Shown: positions 10,073-18,741, counted from the first letter of the stretch. The stretch: DNA of 64,000 bases from Rhodovulum sp. 12E13 (GCF_003340565.1 NZ_QPLK01000002.1:186001-250000); one strand, 5' to 3'. Program-made: numbers and translations. The notes: generated by a model not told the origin, from the letters alone.

Positions 10073-11184
10073 GCCCCGAGTCGGTGCTGGCCGCCCTGCC
10101 GGTCGACCCCGCCGACCCGCTGGTGCAGGCGGTGGGCGGTGCGGTGGCGCTCCTGTTGCTCCTTCTTGCGCTCGCCGTGATCCGCGCGGGCCGCGCCGCG
10201 CGCACCGCCGCGCGCCTCGCCGCGCAGGTCGAGGCGCTGGCCCACGCCCAGAGCCGCAGCGCGGGCGCGCAGGCGCAGGCCGTGCAGGCGGTGGAGGCGC
10301 GGCTGGCCGACGTCTCGGAGCGGATGGGCGAAAGCCTGTCGGGGGCCGCCGCCCGCACCGCCCATTCTCTGGGCGAGTTGCAGGAGCGGCTGGCGGCGAT
10401 CGACCGGGCGCAGGCCAATATCGAGAAGCTGTCGGGCGACGTTCTGGGCCTGCAGGACATCCTGTCGAACAAGCAGACGCGCGGCGCCTTCGGCGAGATC
10501 CAGCTGCACGACATCCTGTCGAAGGCGCTGCCGCCCGACGCCTTCCGCTGGCAGGCGACGCTGGCGAACGGCAAGCGCGCCGATTGCGTGATCGACCTGC
10601 CGCCGCCGACCGGGCCGCTGGCGATCGACGCCAAGTTCCCGCTGGAATCCTACGAGGCGCTCCGTGCAGCCGCGACCGAGGCCGAGCGCAAGGAGGCCGC
10701 ACGCGCGTTTCGGACGGCCGTGCGTGGCCACATCCGGGCGATCGCGGAGAAATACGTGGTGCCGGGCGAGACCGCCGACGGCGCGCTGATGTTCCTGCCG
10801 TCGGAAGCGGTCTATGCCGAGCTCCACGCCCGCTTCGGCGACGTGGTGCGCGAGGGCTTTGCCGCACGGGTATGGATCGTCTCGCCGACGACCTGCATGG
10901 CGGTATTGAACACGCTGCGCGCCGTGCTCAAGGACGCGCGGATGCGCGAGCAGGCGGGCGCGATCCGGGCCACGCTCGGTCTGCTGCACCGCGATGTCGA
11001 GCAGGTGGTCGAGCGCGTCGGCAAGCTGCAGACACACCTCGCCCAAGCGCAGGGCGACCTCGACGGCATCGGCACGGCCGCGCACCGGGCCATGGGACGG
11101 GCGGCGAAGCTGGAGAACTTCGAGCTCGACACCACGGCGCCGGACGAGCCCCAGCGCAAGGGCGTGACGATCCTGCGGCCCTGA
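10069..11184 (+). CDS. rmuC: DNA recombination protein RmuC family
   Basis: A 371-residue protein with one N-terminal membrane helix (about residues 22-42), a coiled-coil stretch to about residue 150, and the conserved RmuC nuclease-like domain ([50 protein letters not shown]). E. coli RmuC limits inversions at short inverted repeats. The start ATG overlaps the mutL stop (ATGA), linking two genome-stability genes in one operon. Its stop codon directly abuts the stop codon of the convergent chrR gene with no spacer. Confidence 0.92.
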   Translation: MSPESVLAALPVDPADPLVQAVGGAVALLLLLLALAVIRAGRAARTAARLAAQVEALAHAQSRSAGAQAQAVQAVEARLADVSERMGESLSGAAARTAHSLGELQERLAAIDRAQANIEKLSGDVLGLQDILSNKQTRGAFGEIQLHDILSKALPPDAFRWQATLANGKRADCVIDLPPPTGPLAIDAKFPLESYEALRAAATEAERKEAARAFRTAVRGHIRAIAEKYVVPGETADGALMFLPSEAVYAELHARFGDVVREGFAARVWIVSPTTCMAVLNTLRAVLKDARMREQAGAIRATLGLLHRDVEQVVERVGKLQTHLAQAQGDLDGIGTAAHRAMGRAAKLENFELDTTAPDEPQRKGVTILRP

Positions 11185-11865
11185 TCAGATGCCGATGAAA
11201 GGCTGCGCGAGCCGGGGAAGCAGCCCCGAGAACCTCAGCCTGCCCTCGCAGGCCACGAGGCACACGCAATCCTCGCCGACATCGGCGATGGGGCGGTGCT
11301 CCATCCCCTCGTCGGCCACGTCCACGTCGCCACGGGCATAGCGGGCGTCGCCGTCGAGAAAGGCGCCCTGCAGCACGAGCGTCATTTCGAGCCCCTTGTG
11401 GCCGTGATCGGGCAGCTCCGTTCCGGCCGGAATGTGCAGCAGCCGGGCGCTCGCCTCGCCCGAATCGTGCAGGATCGCCTGCCGCGCGCCCAGGCCCACC
11501 GGCCGCCAGCGCACCGCGTCGATCCCGCCCCCGACGTATTCGCGGATGGGGGCAGGCAGCACGTCGCAGGGCGCGGATACCGCTGCGTCGGCCTCGGGTT
11601 CCTGCGCCTGCTCGGCGATCTTCTTCAAGGTCGCCTCGAAGCTGCCCAGAGCCATCTTGCGGCTCTCGCCGAGCGCCAGCAGACCGCCGCCGATCGCCTC
11701 GAGTTCGCGCAGACGCTCGCGCGTGACCGGGCAGATCGACGCCTGCGCGGCCACCACGATCGCCAGCGCCTCGGGCAGGGTGCCTGCCGCGTAGGCTGCC
11801 AGTATCTCTTCGTCGAGCTGGTGCGCGGCGGGGGTGGCCGCGTGCAGGGTCGCCTCTGTCGTCAT
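11185..11865 (-). CDS. chrR: ChrR-family cupin anti-sigma factor with eroded N-terminal zinc motif
   Basis: This 226-residue protein is the partner of the ECF sigma factor encoded just upstream. An N-terminal anti-sigma domain (DEEILAAYAAGTLPEAL) is followed by a C-terminal cupin domain with HGHKGLE and MEHRP, which match the zinc ligands HxH...E...H of Rhodobacter sphaeroides ChrR. The cupin end CVCLVACEGRLRFSGL is also typical. The N-terminal zinc site is not typical: where R. sphaeroides has His31-x3-Cys35-x2-Cys38, this protein reads Q41-ASI-C45-PV-T48, and the counterpart of His6 aligns with Gln16, although His15 is adjacent. I rechecked these codons on the minus strand. The start is 2 bp after the rpoE stop. 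Confidence 0.9.
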   Translation of the reverse strand: MTTEATLHAATPAAHQLDEEILAAYAAGTLPEALAIVVAAQASICPVTRERLRELEAIGGGLLALGESRKMALGSFEATLKKIAEQAQEPEADAAVSAPCDVLPAPIREYVGGGIDAVRWRPVGLGARQAILHDSGEASARLLHIPAGTELPDHGHKGLEMTLVLQGAFLDGDARYARGDVDVADEGMEHRPIADVGEDCVCLVACEGRLRFSGLLPRLAQPFIGI

Positions 11866-11867
11866 CG

Positions 11868-12485
11868 TCACTCGCTCACCTTCATCTCGTGGCGGAGCTT
11901 TTCCAGCGCCAGCCTGATCCGCGACTTGATGGTTCCGAGCGGCAGGCCCGTGGCCTCGGCGATCTCGGAATGGCTCAAGTCGGCGAAATAGGCCTTTTCC
12001 ACCAATTCCCTCTGCTTTTCCGGTAGCCGTCGCAGGGCCGCGACGAGCTGCTCGCTCTCCTGCCTGAGCGCGACCTGCTCGGCCGGCTCCGGCTCGTGTT
12101 CCGGGCCCCAGGGCAGCGCCTCGGGCTCGGGCCGTCTCTCGCGGCGGATCATGTCGATCCGCCGGTTTCGCGCGATGGTGAAGATCCATGTCGCCACCGT
12201 CGCGCGCTGCCGATCGAACATGTGCGCCTTGCGCCAGAGCGTGGCCATCACGTCCTGCGCGCATTCCTCCGCCGTCGTCTCGTCGGCCCCCGCCTTCATC
12301 AGGAACCACTTCACCCTCGGCGCGAAATGGGCGAAGAGCTCGGCGAAGGCCGCGTGATCCTTGTGCTCGTGTATGCGACGCAGGTGCCAGACCCACGCCT
12401 CGTCCGGTGTGTCGGTCTCGCGATCCTCCGCATCCTCCGCGTCACGCGCGTCGGTCGTCCGCGCGAGGCTGTCGTCCTTGGCCAC
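11868..12485 (-). CDS. rpoE: ECF sigma factor RpoE (group ECF11, singlet-oxygen response)
   Basis: Region 2 (EECAQDVMATLWRKAHMFD, TWIFTIARNRRIDMIRRER) and region 4 (LSHSEIAEATGLPLGTIKSR) give a short ECF sigma factor closely resembling RpoE of R. sphaeroides, which ChrR inhibits until singlet oxygen triggers ChrR loss. I place the start at GTG 12485 (205 residues), because GGAGG lies 6 bases upstream and the predicted sigma-E promoter would start RNA near 12577. An ATG at 12578 in the same frame would add 31 non-conserved residues and would sit at the transcription start, so it is less likely. It is cotranscribed with chrR and probably autoregulated. Confidence 0.93.
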   Translation of the reverse strand: MAKDDSLARTTDARDAEDAEDRETDTPDEAWVWHLRRIHEHKDHAAFAELFAHFAPRVKWFLMKAGADETTAEECAQDVMATLWRKAHMFDRQRATVATWIFTIARNRRIDMIRRERRPEPEALPWGPEHEPEPAEQVALRQESEQLVAALRRLPEKQRELVEKAYFADLSHSEIAEATGLPLGTIKSRIRLALEKLRHEMKVSE

Positions 12486-12582
12486 GAGGCGCCTCCAGTC
12501 CTGCGCCGGCGAAGGCGCATGGGGGGAAGGGCCGCACGGCAGGACCGTGGATGAGAAGTGCGACACGTCGGTCAACATGCCA

Positions 12583-12612
12583 CGGATACGCGCGCCGGCC
12601 TGGACTGGATCA
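12583..12612 (-). promoter_or_regulatory. predicted sigma-E (RpoE) promoter of rpoE-chrR
   Basis: On the minus strand a perfect TGATCC -35 element (12612-12607) is followed by exactly 18 bases and TATCCG (12588-12583) at the -10 position. The R. sphaeroides RpoE consensus is, from memory, TGATCC-N18-TAAGA. The -35 and spacing match, while the -10 matches mainly in the leading TA. It would drive autoregulated rpoE-chrR expression with a leader of about 90 bases. Confidence 0.6.
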
Positions 12613-12625
12613 ACGCGGCAAGCTG

Positions 12626-12655
12626 TGATCCGGTTCCACCGGGCCTCCGTAAGAA
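12626..12655 (+). promoter_or_regulatory. predicted sigma-E (RpoE) promoter of the FAD oxidoreductase-DUF1365 operon
   Basis: TGATCC at 12626-12631, an 18-base spacer, and TAAGAA at 12650-12655 match the remembered R. sphaeroides RpoE consensus at both elements. The site is about 30 bp upstream of the ATG at 12685, so the leader would be about 22 bases and contain the AAGGA ribosome site. It faces away from the weaker rpoE promoter, with the two -35 boxes 13 bp apart. Confidence 0.82.
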
Positions 12656-12684
12656 TTAAGCAACGACCAAGGAACGACCTCTCC

Positions 12685-13980
12685 ATGCCATTCGAAGCCA
12701 TTGCGCCCGCCCCCCGGCGGATCGCCGTCGTCGGCGCCGGGATCGCCGGAATGGGCGCGGCGCACATGCTCGCCGACAGCCATCGCTTGACGCTCATCGA
12801 GGCCGAGCCGCGCCTCGGCGGCCATGCCCGCACGAAAATCGCCGGAAAACGGGGCGACCAGCCGGTCGACACCGGTTTCATCGTGTTCAACGAGCCGAAC
12901 TATCCGCATCTGACCGCGCTGTTCGAGCGGCTCGGGGTTCCGCGCGTCGACAGCGAGATGTCGTTCGGTGCCTCGATCCGGGGCGGCTGGCTCGAATACG
13001 GTCTGGCGAGCTACAATTCGATCTTCGCGCAGCGCCGCAACGCCGCCCGCCCGGCCTATCTGCGGATGATCCGAGACATCGTGACGTTCAACCGGCAGGC
13101 CGAGGCGGCGGCGCGGCCGGGCATGACCATCGGCGGGCTGATCGACGCGCTGCGGCTCGGGCCGTGGTTCCGCGACCATTACCTCACGCCGTTTTCCGGC
13201 GCGATCTGGTCGACGCCGGTCGATCGCATCCTCGACTTCCCCGCGAAGGCGATGATCGACTTCTTCCGCAACCACGCCCTGCTCGACTACGAGGGCCAGC
13301 ACCAGTGGTACACCGTGCCCGGCGGCTCGATCCAGTATGTCACGCGACTCGAGGCCGCCATGCGGGCGCAGGGCGTCGACATCCGCCTTGGCACGCCGGT
13401 GGCGGGCGTGCGCCGCGTGGGCGCGGAGGTCGAACTGCGCGTGGCGGGGGCGGAGTGGGAGGCGTTCGACGAGGTCGTGTTCGCCTGCCATACCGACCAG
13501 GCGCTCGCGGCACTCGCCGACGCGACGCCGGAGGAACAGGGCGACCTGGGCGCGATCCGCTACCAGCCAAACGAGGTGGTGCTGCATTCGGACACGCGGG
13601 TGATGCCGCGCCGCCGGCTGTGCTGGTCGTCGTGGAACTACACCGAGGACGCGGGCGAGCGGCCCGAACGAATCGGCGTGACTTACTGGATGAACGCGCT
13701 CCAGCCCATCCCCAAGGACGATCCGCTCTTCGTGACCCTCAACCAGACGGGCCGCATCCGCGAAGAGCTGATCCACGACGCCACGGTGATGCACCACCCG
13801 ATGTACGATCTCGCCGCGCTTGCCGCGCGCGAGCGGATCGCCGCGCGGAACGGGAGCCGCAACACGTGGTTCTGCGGGGCATGGATGAAGAACGGCTTCC
13901 ACGAGGACGGGCTGGCGAGCGCCGTCGACGTGGTCGAGGCGCTCGGCCGCGAGCGTGCATCCGAGGTCGCCGCGGAATGA
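12685..13980 (+). CDS. FAD-dependent amine-oxidase-like oxidoreductase, sigma-E operon
   Basis: A 431-residue flavoprotein. The FAD dinucleotide fold is at the N-terminus (RIAVVGAGIAGMGAAHML), followed by EAEPRLGGHARTK and GFIVFNEPNYPHL, and a closing FAD contact near the C-terminus (FCGAWMKNGFHEDGLASA). The gene corresponds by family and position to the first gene of the RpoE-controlled operon beside rpoE-chrR in R. sphaeroides. From memory, members of that operon act on phospholipid acyl chains in furan fatty acid synthesis, with a flavoprotein desaturase called UfaD. The exact match is inference. The start is set by AAGGA and by the promoter, and the ATG of the next gene overlaps its stop. 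Confidence 0.85.
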   Translation: MPFEAIAPAPRRIAVVGAGIAGMGAAHMLADSHRLTLIEAEPRLGGHARTKIAGKRGDQPVDTGFIVFNEPNYPHLTALFERLGVPRVDSEMSFGASIRGGWLEYGLASYNSIFAQRRNAARPAYLRMIRDIVTFNRQAEAAARPGMTIGGLIDALRLGPWFRDHYLTPFSGAIWSTPVDRILDFPAKAMIDFFRNHALLDYEGQHQWYTVPGGSIQYVTRLEAAMRAQGVDIRLGTPVAGVRRVGAEVELRVAGAEWEAFDEVVFACHTDQALAALADATPEEQGDLGAIRYQPNEVVLHSDTRVMPRRRLCWSSWNYTEDAGERPERIGVTYWMNALQPIPKDDPLFVTLNQTGRIREELIHDATVMHHPMYDLAALAARERIAARNGSRNTWFCGAWMKNGFHEDGLASAVDVVEALGRERASEVAAE

Positions 13981-14741
13981 CCGCCGTGCTCGATCACGTG
14001 CCGGGGCAGACCTTTCACGGGCGACGGGGCGGCGTGGGCAACACGTTCCGCTACGGGGTGGATTACGTCATCCTCGACCCTGAGGCGGCGTATGACCATC
14101 TGCCGCGCCTGTTCTCGCGCAACCGCGCCAACCTCGCCGCGCTGCACGATGCCGACCACGGCGGCCCGCCGAAGCTGGGGCGCGGCGCCCCATGGGCACG
14201 CGAGGTGCTGGATGCCCACGGTCTGGTCGAGGCCGACGGGCAGATCCTGCTGATGGCGCAGCCGCGGGTGCTGGGGCATGTCTTCAACCCGGTCTCGTTC
14301 TGGCTGTGCCACGATCGGGCGGGCGCGCTGCGGGTGGTGATCGCCGAGGTGAGCAACACCTTCGGCGACCGTCATTCCTACCTCGCCTATCGCAACGACA
14401 GGCAGCCCATCGCGCGCGAGGACGTGCTGGAGGCGACCAAGATCTTCCATGTTTCGCCCTTTCAGCCCATCGAGGGGGGCTACACCTTCCGCTTCGACAT
14501 CCGGCCCGACAAGGTGGGCATCTGGATCGACTATGCCCGTGGCAACGGCGGCCTGATCGCCACGCTGACCGGTCCCCGCCTGCCCCTGACGAGCCGCGGC
14601 ATCCTGCGGTCGAGCCTGCGCCGGCCCTTCGGTTCGCGCCGGGTGCTGGCGCTGATCCACTGGCAGGCGCTCAAGCTGTGGTGGAAGGGGGCCACCTTCC
14701 GCTCCCGACCCGAGCCACCGCTGGAGGAGGTCTCGCGGTGA
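13977..14741 (+). CDS. DUF1365 family protein, sigma-E operon
   Basis: This 254-residue DUF1365 member has the signatures HGRRGGVGNTFRYGVDYVIL, QPRVLGHVFNPVSFWLCHD, EVSNTFGDRHSYL and KIFHVSPFQPIEGGY, with several conserved His residues that could bind a metal. It is encoded directly after the FAD oxidoreductase with an ATGA overlap, a pairing seen in many bacteria. From memory, the R. sphaeroides equivalent has been implicated in furan fatty acid synthesis (UfaO, oxygen insertion) and in the singlet-oxygen signal that leads to ChrR turnover. I assign only the family with confidence. Confidence 0.85.
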   Translation: MTAVLDHVPGQTFHGRRGGVGNTFRYGVDYVILDPEAAYDHLPRLFSRNRANLAALHDADHGGPPKLGRGAPWAREVLDAHGLVEADGQILLMAQPRVLGHVFNPVSFWLCHDRAGALRVVIAEVSNTFGDRHSYLAYRNDRQPIAREDVLEATKIFHVSPFQPIEGGYTFRFDIRPDKVGIWIDYARGNGGLIATLTGPRLPLTSRGILRSSLRRPFGSRRVLALIHWQALKLWWKGATFRSRPEPPLEEVSR

Positions 14742-14772
14742 CAGGGCGCGCTCCGGAAGGGATCCTGGGGCC

Positions 14773-16023
14773 GTGACGGCCGTCGTCTCGCGGGCCGGGG
14801 GGGACAGGCTGTGGGCCTATTCGCTCTACGCCGCCGTGCTCTCAGGGGCGGGGCTGCCGATCTACATCTATGCGCCCAAGTTCTACGCCGACAGCTATGG
14901 CGTCAGCCTGACGGCCCTCGGCGCGGTGCTGTTCGGCCTGCGCCTGTTCGACGTGGTGCAGGATCCCGCCCTCGGCTGGCTTTCGGAGCGACTGGGGTCG
15001 GCGCGGCCCGCGGCCGTGGCCCTCGGCGCGGCCGTGCTTGCGGGCTCGATGGTGGCGCTCTTCGCCGTCGCCCCGCCCGTCGCGCCGCTCTGGTGGTTCG
15101 GCATCGCGATCACGGGGCTCTTCAGTGCCTTCTCGTTCCTGACCATCAATTTCTATGCCCGCGGCGTCGCCAAGGCGGGCACGCTGAGAGGCGGCCATGT
15201 CGGTCTCGCCGGCTGGCGCGAGACGGGCGCGCTGCTCGGCGTCTGCCTCGCTGCCATCGCGCCGACCGTCCTGAGCGGCGTGGCGCCCGCGCCCTTCGCC
15301 GTCTTCGCGTGGGGCTTCGCGGCGGTGACGGTTCTCGCCGCGCTGGCCATGGCGCCCGAATGGGGGACGGTGGCCGGGGGCGAGGCGACACCGATCCGCG
15401 AGATCCTTTCGGACCGGCAGGCGCGGCGGCTCCTGATCCTCGCCCTCGTCAACGCAACGCCGCTTGCCATCACCTCGACCCTGTTCCTGTTCTACGTCGA
15501 GAGCCGGCTCGAGGCGCCCGGCTGGGAGGGGCCGCTTCTGGTGCTGTTCTTCCTCGCCGCAGCCGCCTCGGCCCCCGTCTGGAGCCGCCTCGCCGCGCGC
15601 TTCGGCGAGAAGCGGGTGCTGCTGGTCGCCATGGTGCTCGCCATCGCCTCCTTCGCCGTCGTGCTCGCCCTCGGCCCTGGCGATACCGTGGCCTTCGCGC
15701 TCGTCTGCATCGTCTCGGGCGCCACGATCGGCGCCGACCTTGTCCTGTTGCCCGCGCTCTTTGCCCGGCGGATGGCCGCGGTCTCGCCGAACGGGGGGCA
15801 GGGCTTCGGCCTGTGGTCGTTCACCACCAAGTTCACGCTCGCCTTCGCCGCCGCGCTGCTGCTGCCCGCTCTCGAGGCGGCGGGATTCCGCGCCGGGGCC
15901 GGGGCGGACAATCCCGAGGACGCGCTGCGCCTGCTGACCCTGCTCTACGCGCTCGTGCCCTGTGTGTTGAAAGTCGCGGCGATCGCGCTGCTCGCCGCCA
16001 CCAAGCTGGAGGAAACGCCATGA
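14773..16023 (+). CDS. MFS transporter of the sugar/cation symporter (GPH) type
   Basis: A 416-residue polytopic membrane protein with about 12 hydrophobic segments. It has a GPH/MFS_2-like N-terminus (AAVLSGAGLPIYIYAPKFYA) and the loop DVVQDPALGWLSERLGSARP, the usual signature between helices 2 and 3. It starts at a GTG 31 bp after the DUF1365 stop with GGAAGG upstream, and its stop overlaps the next start. The same kind of gene occupies this place in the R. sphaeroides sigma-E operon. The substrate is unknown. Transport of lipids or lipid-derived compounds would fit the neighbours but is speculation. Confidence 0.82.
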   Translation: MTAVVSRAGGDRLWAYSLYAAVLSGAGLPIYIYAPKFYADSYGVSLTALGAVLFGLRLFDVVQDPALGWLSERLGSARPAAVALGAAVLAGSMVALFAVAPPVAPLWWFGIAITGLFSAFSFLTINFYARGVAKAGTLRGGHVGLAGWRETGALLGVCLAAIAPTVLSGVAPAPFAVFAWGFAAVTVLAALAMAPEWGTVAGGEATPIREILSDRQARRLLILALVNATPLAITSTLFLFYVESRLEAPGWEGPLLVLFFLAAAASAPVWSRLAARFGEKRVLLVAMVLAIASFAVVLALGPGDTVAFALVCIVSGATIGADLVLLPALFARRMAAVSPNGGQGFGLWSFTTKFTLAFAAALLLPALEAAGFRAGAGADNPEDALRLLTLLYALVPCVLKVAAIALLAATKLEETP

Positions 16024-16583
16024 CCATCCTGTGGCTGCTGATCGGCGCCGCCCTCGCGCTCGGCGCCGTCTGGGCGCGCACGCGCTTCGCCGACTTCCCC
16101 GCGCAGGCGCCGGCCGACTATGCCGCAGCGCCGGGGCCGGTGCTCGACATCCGCGAGCACCTGAACGGCAAGATCCTGTGCGAGGGGGTGATCTACGGGC
16201 CGACGGGCCGCGTCACCTCGCGCTTCGTGGCCGATTTCGAGGCCACTTGGGAAGGCGACACGGGCCGCATGACCGAGCATTTCCGTTATGATTCGGGCCG
16301 CACGCAGGACAGGGAGTGGACACTGAGCGTCGGCGCGAACGGGCAGGTAAAGGCCGCCGCGCCCGATCTCGTGGGCACCGGGCGGGGCCGCCAGCAGGGG
16401 CCGGCCCTGATGCTGAGCTACCGCATGAAGCTGCCCGAGGAGGCGGGCGGGCACGAACTGGACGTCACGGACTGGATGTATCTGACCGAGAACGGCACGA
16501 TCATGAACAGGAGCCAGTTCAGGAAGTTCGGGATCAAGGTGGCCGAGCTTGTGGCCACGATGCGGCCGGTCGCCGTGGCCTGA
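16020..16583 (+). CDS. DUF3833 family protein, sigma-E operon
   Basis: A 187-residue protein with one N-terminal hydrophobic segment (LWLLIGAALALGAVWA), probably an anchor or uncleaved signal, then a soluble domain with FRYDSGRTQDREWTL and LDVTDWMYLTENGTIMNRSQ, which I recognise as DUF3833. The function is unknown. The domain looks lipocalin-like in pattern, which could suit lipid handling, but this is speculative. The ATGA overlap with the transporter indicates one transcript. No Cys-type lipobox is present, unlike some members. Confidence 0.78.
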   Translation: MTILWLLIGAALALGAVWARTRFADFPAQAPADYAAAPGPVLDIREHLNGKILCEGVIYGPTGRVTSRFVADFEATWEGDTGRMTEHFRYDSGRTQDREWTLSVGANGQVKAAAPDLVGTGRGRQQGPALMLSYRMKLPEEAGGHELDVTDWMYLTENGTIMNRSQFRKFGIKVAELVATMRPVAVA

Positions 16584-16648
16584 GACGAGGGCGCGGGACC
16601 GGGGTCTGAGGACGGGGGCCAAAAGCGTGGCCCGAGGAAGGAGACGAC

Positions 16649-17383
16649 ATGCGGGAATGGGCGGGCAAGCGCTACTGGGTCGTGGGCGCGAGCGAGGGGC
16701 TCGGCCGGGCGCTGGCCACGAAGATGAGCCGTGCCGGCGCGCATCTCGTCGTTTCGGCACGCGACGAGGGGCGGCTCGCCGAACTGGCCGAGGAGTTGCC
16801 GGGGCAGACGACCATCGCGCCGTGCGACGTGTCCGACGACGAGTCCGTGAAGGAGGCCGCCGGCCTCGCCGGCGATGTCGACGGGGTGGTCTACCTCGCC
16901 AGCGTCTACTGGCCGCAATCGGCGCGGGAGTGGAACGCCGGCCAGGTCACGGCGATGTGCGACATAAACTTTACCGGATGCGCCCGCGTTCTCGGGCAAG
17001 CCGTGCCGGGGATGGTGGCGCGCGACTCGGGCCATGTCGTCATCACCGGCTCGCTCACGGCGTTCCGCGGCCTGCCCGGCTCGATCGGCTATACCGCGTC
17101 GAAGGCGGCGCTGCTGTCGCTGGCCGAGTGCATGCATTACGATCTGCGCAAGACCGGCGTCGACGTTCAGGTGATCCACCCCGGCTTCATCCGGACACGG
17201 CAGACCGAAAAGAACGACTTTTCGATGCCGTTCATCATGGATCCAGAGCCCGCAGCCGAGATCATGTTCGATTTCATGCAGACCGATCGCTTCAAGAAGA
17301 GCTTCCCGGCGCTGTTTTCCTACGTCTTCCGCGGCAGCCAGTTCCTGCCCGACTGGGCCTATTACCGCATGTTCGGCGGGTGA
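16649..17383 (+). CDS. short-chain dehydrogenase/reductase, last gene of sigma-E operon
   Basis: A 244-residue SDR. The nucleotide-binding motif GASEGLGRALA is at residues 11-21, and the catalytic segment is TGSLTAFRGLPGSIGYTASK, giving the usual Ser and YxxxK. GAAGGAG stands upstream of the ATG. It lies 65 bp after DUF3833 in the same direction. The equivalent R. sphaeroides operon also ends in an SDR. The substrate is unknown; a lipid-derived alcohol or ketone would fit the operon theme. Confidence 0.85.
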   Translation: MREWAGKRYWVVGASEGLGRALATKMSRAGAHLVVSARDEGRLAELAEELPGQTTIAPCDVSDDESVKEAAGLAGDVDGVVYLASVYWPQSAREWNAGQVTAMCDINFTGCARVLGQAVPGMVARDSGHVVITGSLTAFRGLPGSIGYTASKAALLSLAECMHYDLRKTGVDVQVIHPGFIRTRQTEKNDFSMPFIMDPEPAAEIMFDFMQTDRFKKSFPALFSYVFRGSQFLPDWAYYRMFGG

Positions 17384-17454
17384 GCCGCTCCTGTTCCGGG
17401 TGCGGCGCCGCGGGGCGCTTGTGACCGCGGGGGGCCGCGCCTAGGCTGACGCTC

Positions 17455-18741
17455 ATGAGCGCCGATCCCCTCCCGCGTCTGCGTGCCGAGATCGATGCCC
17501 GGCGGGGCGAGATGGTGGCTCTCGCGCAGGAGCTTGTCCGCATCCCGACGCTCAACCCGCCCGGCCTGCGCTACCGCGAGATCTGCGAGGCGCTGGGCGC
17601 GCGGCTCGAACGGTCGGGGTTTTCGGTCGAACTCATCCGCGCCGAGGGGGCGCTGGCCGATAGCGAGGCCCATCCGCGCTGGAACCTCGTCGCGCGGCGC
17701 GAGGGGGTGCGGCCGGGCGACTGCGTGCATTTCAACGGCCATCACGACGTGGTGGAAGTCGGCCACGGCTGGACGGTCGAGCCGTTCGGCGCCGAGCTGA
17801 AGGACGGGCGAATCTACGGCCGCGGTGCCTGCGACATGAAAGGCGGCATCGCGAGTGCGGTGACGGCGGCCGAGGCGTTCGCCGCCGCCTTCCCCGACTT
17901 TGCGGGCGCCATCGAGATCAGCGCGACGGCCGACGAGGAATCGGGCGGCTACGGCGGCGTGGCGTGGCTCGCCGAGCGGGGCTGGTTCTCGCCCGAGCGG
18001 GTGCAGCACGTCATCATCCCCGAGCCGCTCAACCCCGACCGCATCTGCCTCGGCCATCGAGGGGTCTGGTGGGCCGAGATCGAGACGCAGGGGCGGATCG
18101 CGCACGGCTCGATGCCGTTTCTCGGCGACTGTGCGGTGCGTCACATGGGGGCGGTGCTGGCCGAGATGGAGGCGACGCTCTTCCCCCTGCTGGCCGCACG
18201 CGGCACGGCAATGCCTGTGGTGCCCGAGGGCGCGCGGGCCGCGACGCTCAACATCAACGCGATCCATGGCGGCGAACCGGAGCAGGCCGAGGATTACACG
18301 GGCCTGCCCGCGCCCTGCGTCCCCGACCGCTGCCGCATCACCATCGACCGGCGCTTTCCGGTCGAGGAGTCGCTCGACGCCGTCAAGGCCGAGATCGCCG
18401 CGCTGATGGAGCGGGTAAAGGCAAGCCGACCGGGCTTCTGCTACGAGATCCGCGACCTGTTCGACGTCGCTCCCTCGATGACCGATGCGGAGGCGCCAGT
18501 CGTGCGGGCGGTGGGCGCGGCGGTGGGGCGGGTGCTCGGCAGGGCGCCGGCGCATGTGGCGAGCCCCGGCACCTACGACCAGAAGCACATCGACCGGATC
18601 GGCCGGCTGAAGAACTGCATCGCCTACGGCCCGGGCATCCTCGACCTGGCCCACCAGCCCGACGAGTGGGTGGGGATCGACGACATGGCCGACGCGGCGC
18701 TCGTGATGGCGCTCGCTCTGCACGACCTGCTCGGGCGCTGA
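17455..18741 (+). CDS. M20 family deacylase (ArgE/DapE-type)
   Basis: A 428-residue metallopeptidase-fold hydrolase of the acetylornithine deacetylase/succinyl-diaminopimelate desuccinylase family. Dinuclear-zinc motifs are visible: FNGHHDVVEVG (His ligand), GRGACDMKGG (bridging Asp), ATADEESGGYGG (catalytic EE), IIPEPLN, and a late His in TYDQKHIDR. The true substrate cannot be read from the sequence. It may be an N-acyl amino acid rather than the ArgE or DapE substrate. It is the last plus-strand gene before the convergent ctpA operon. Confidence 0.88.
   Translation: MSADPLPRLRAEIDARRGEMVALAQELVRIPTLNPPGLRYREICEALGARLERSGFSVELIRAEGALADSEAHPRWNLVARREGVRPGDCVHFNGHHDVVEVGHGWTVEPFGAELKDGRIYGRGACDMKGGIASAVTAAEAFAAAFPDFAGAIEISATADEESGGYGGVAWLAERGWFSPERVQHVIIPEPLNPDRICLGHRGVWWAEIETQGRIAHGSMPFLGDCAVRHMGAVLAEMEATLFPLLAARGTAMPVVPEGARAATLNINAIHGGEPEQAEDYTGLPAPCVPDRCRITIDRRFPVEESLDAVKAEIAALMERVKASRPGFCYEIRDLFDVAPSMTDAEAPVVRAVGAAVGRVLGRAPAHVASPGTYDQKHIDRIGRLKNCIAYGPGILDLAHQPDEWVGIDDMADAALVMALALHDLLGR

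Noticed and set aside
2260-10867. Long open frames on the minus strand opposite purH, the M16 genes and mutL
   Set aside because: They are antisense shadows produced by high GC content. Their translations are Arg/Gly/Pro/His-rich with no domain, while the plus strand encodes well-known families.
12486-12578. N-terminal extension of rpoE from the ATG at 12578
   Set aside because: The predicted transcription start coincides with this ATG, no ribosome site precedes it, and the added residues match nothing in the sigma family. The GTG at 12485 has GGAGG at the right distance.
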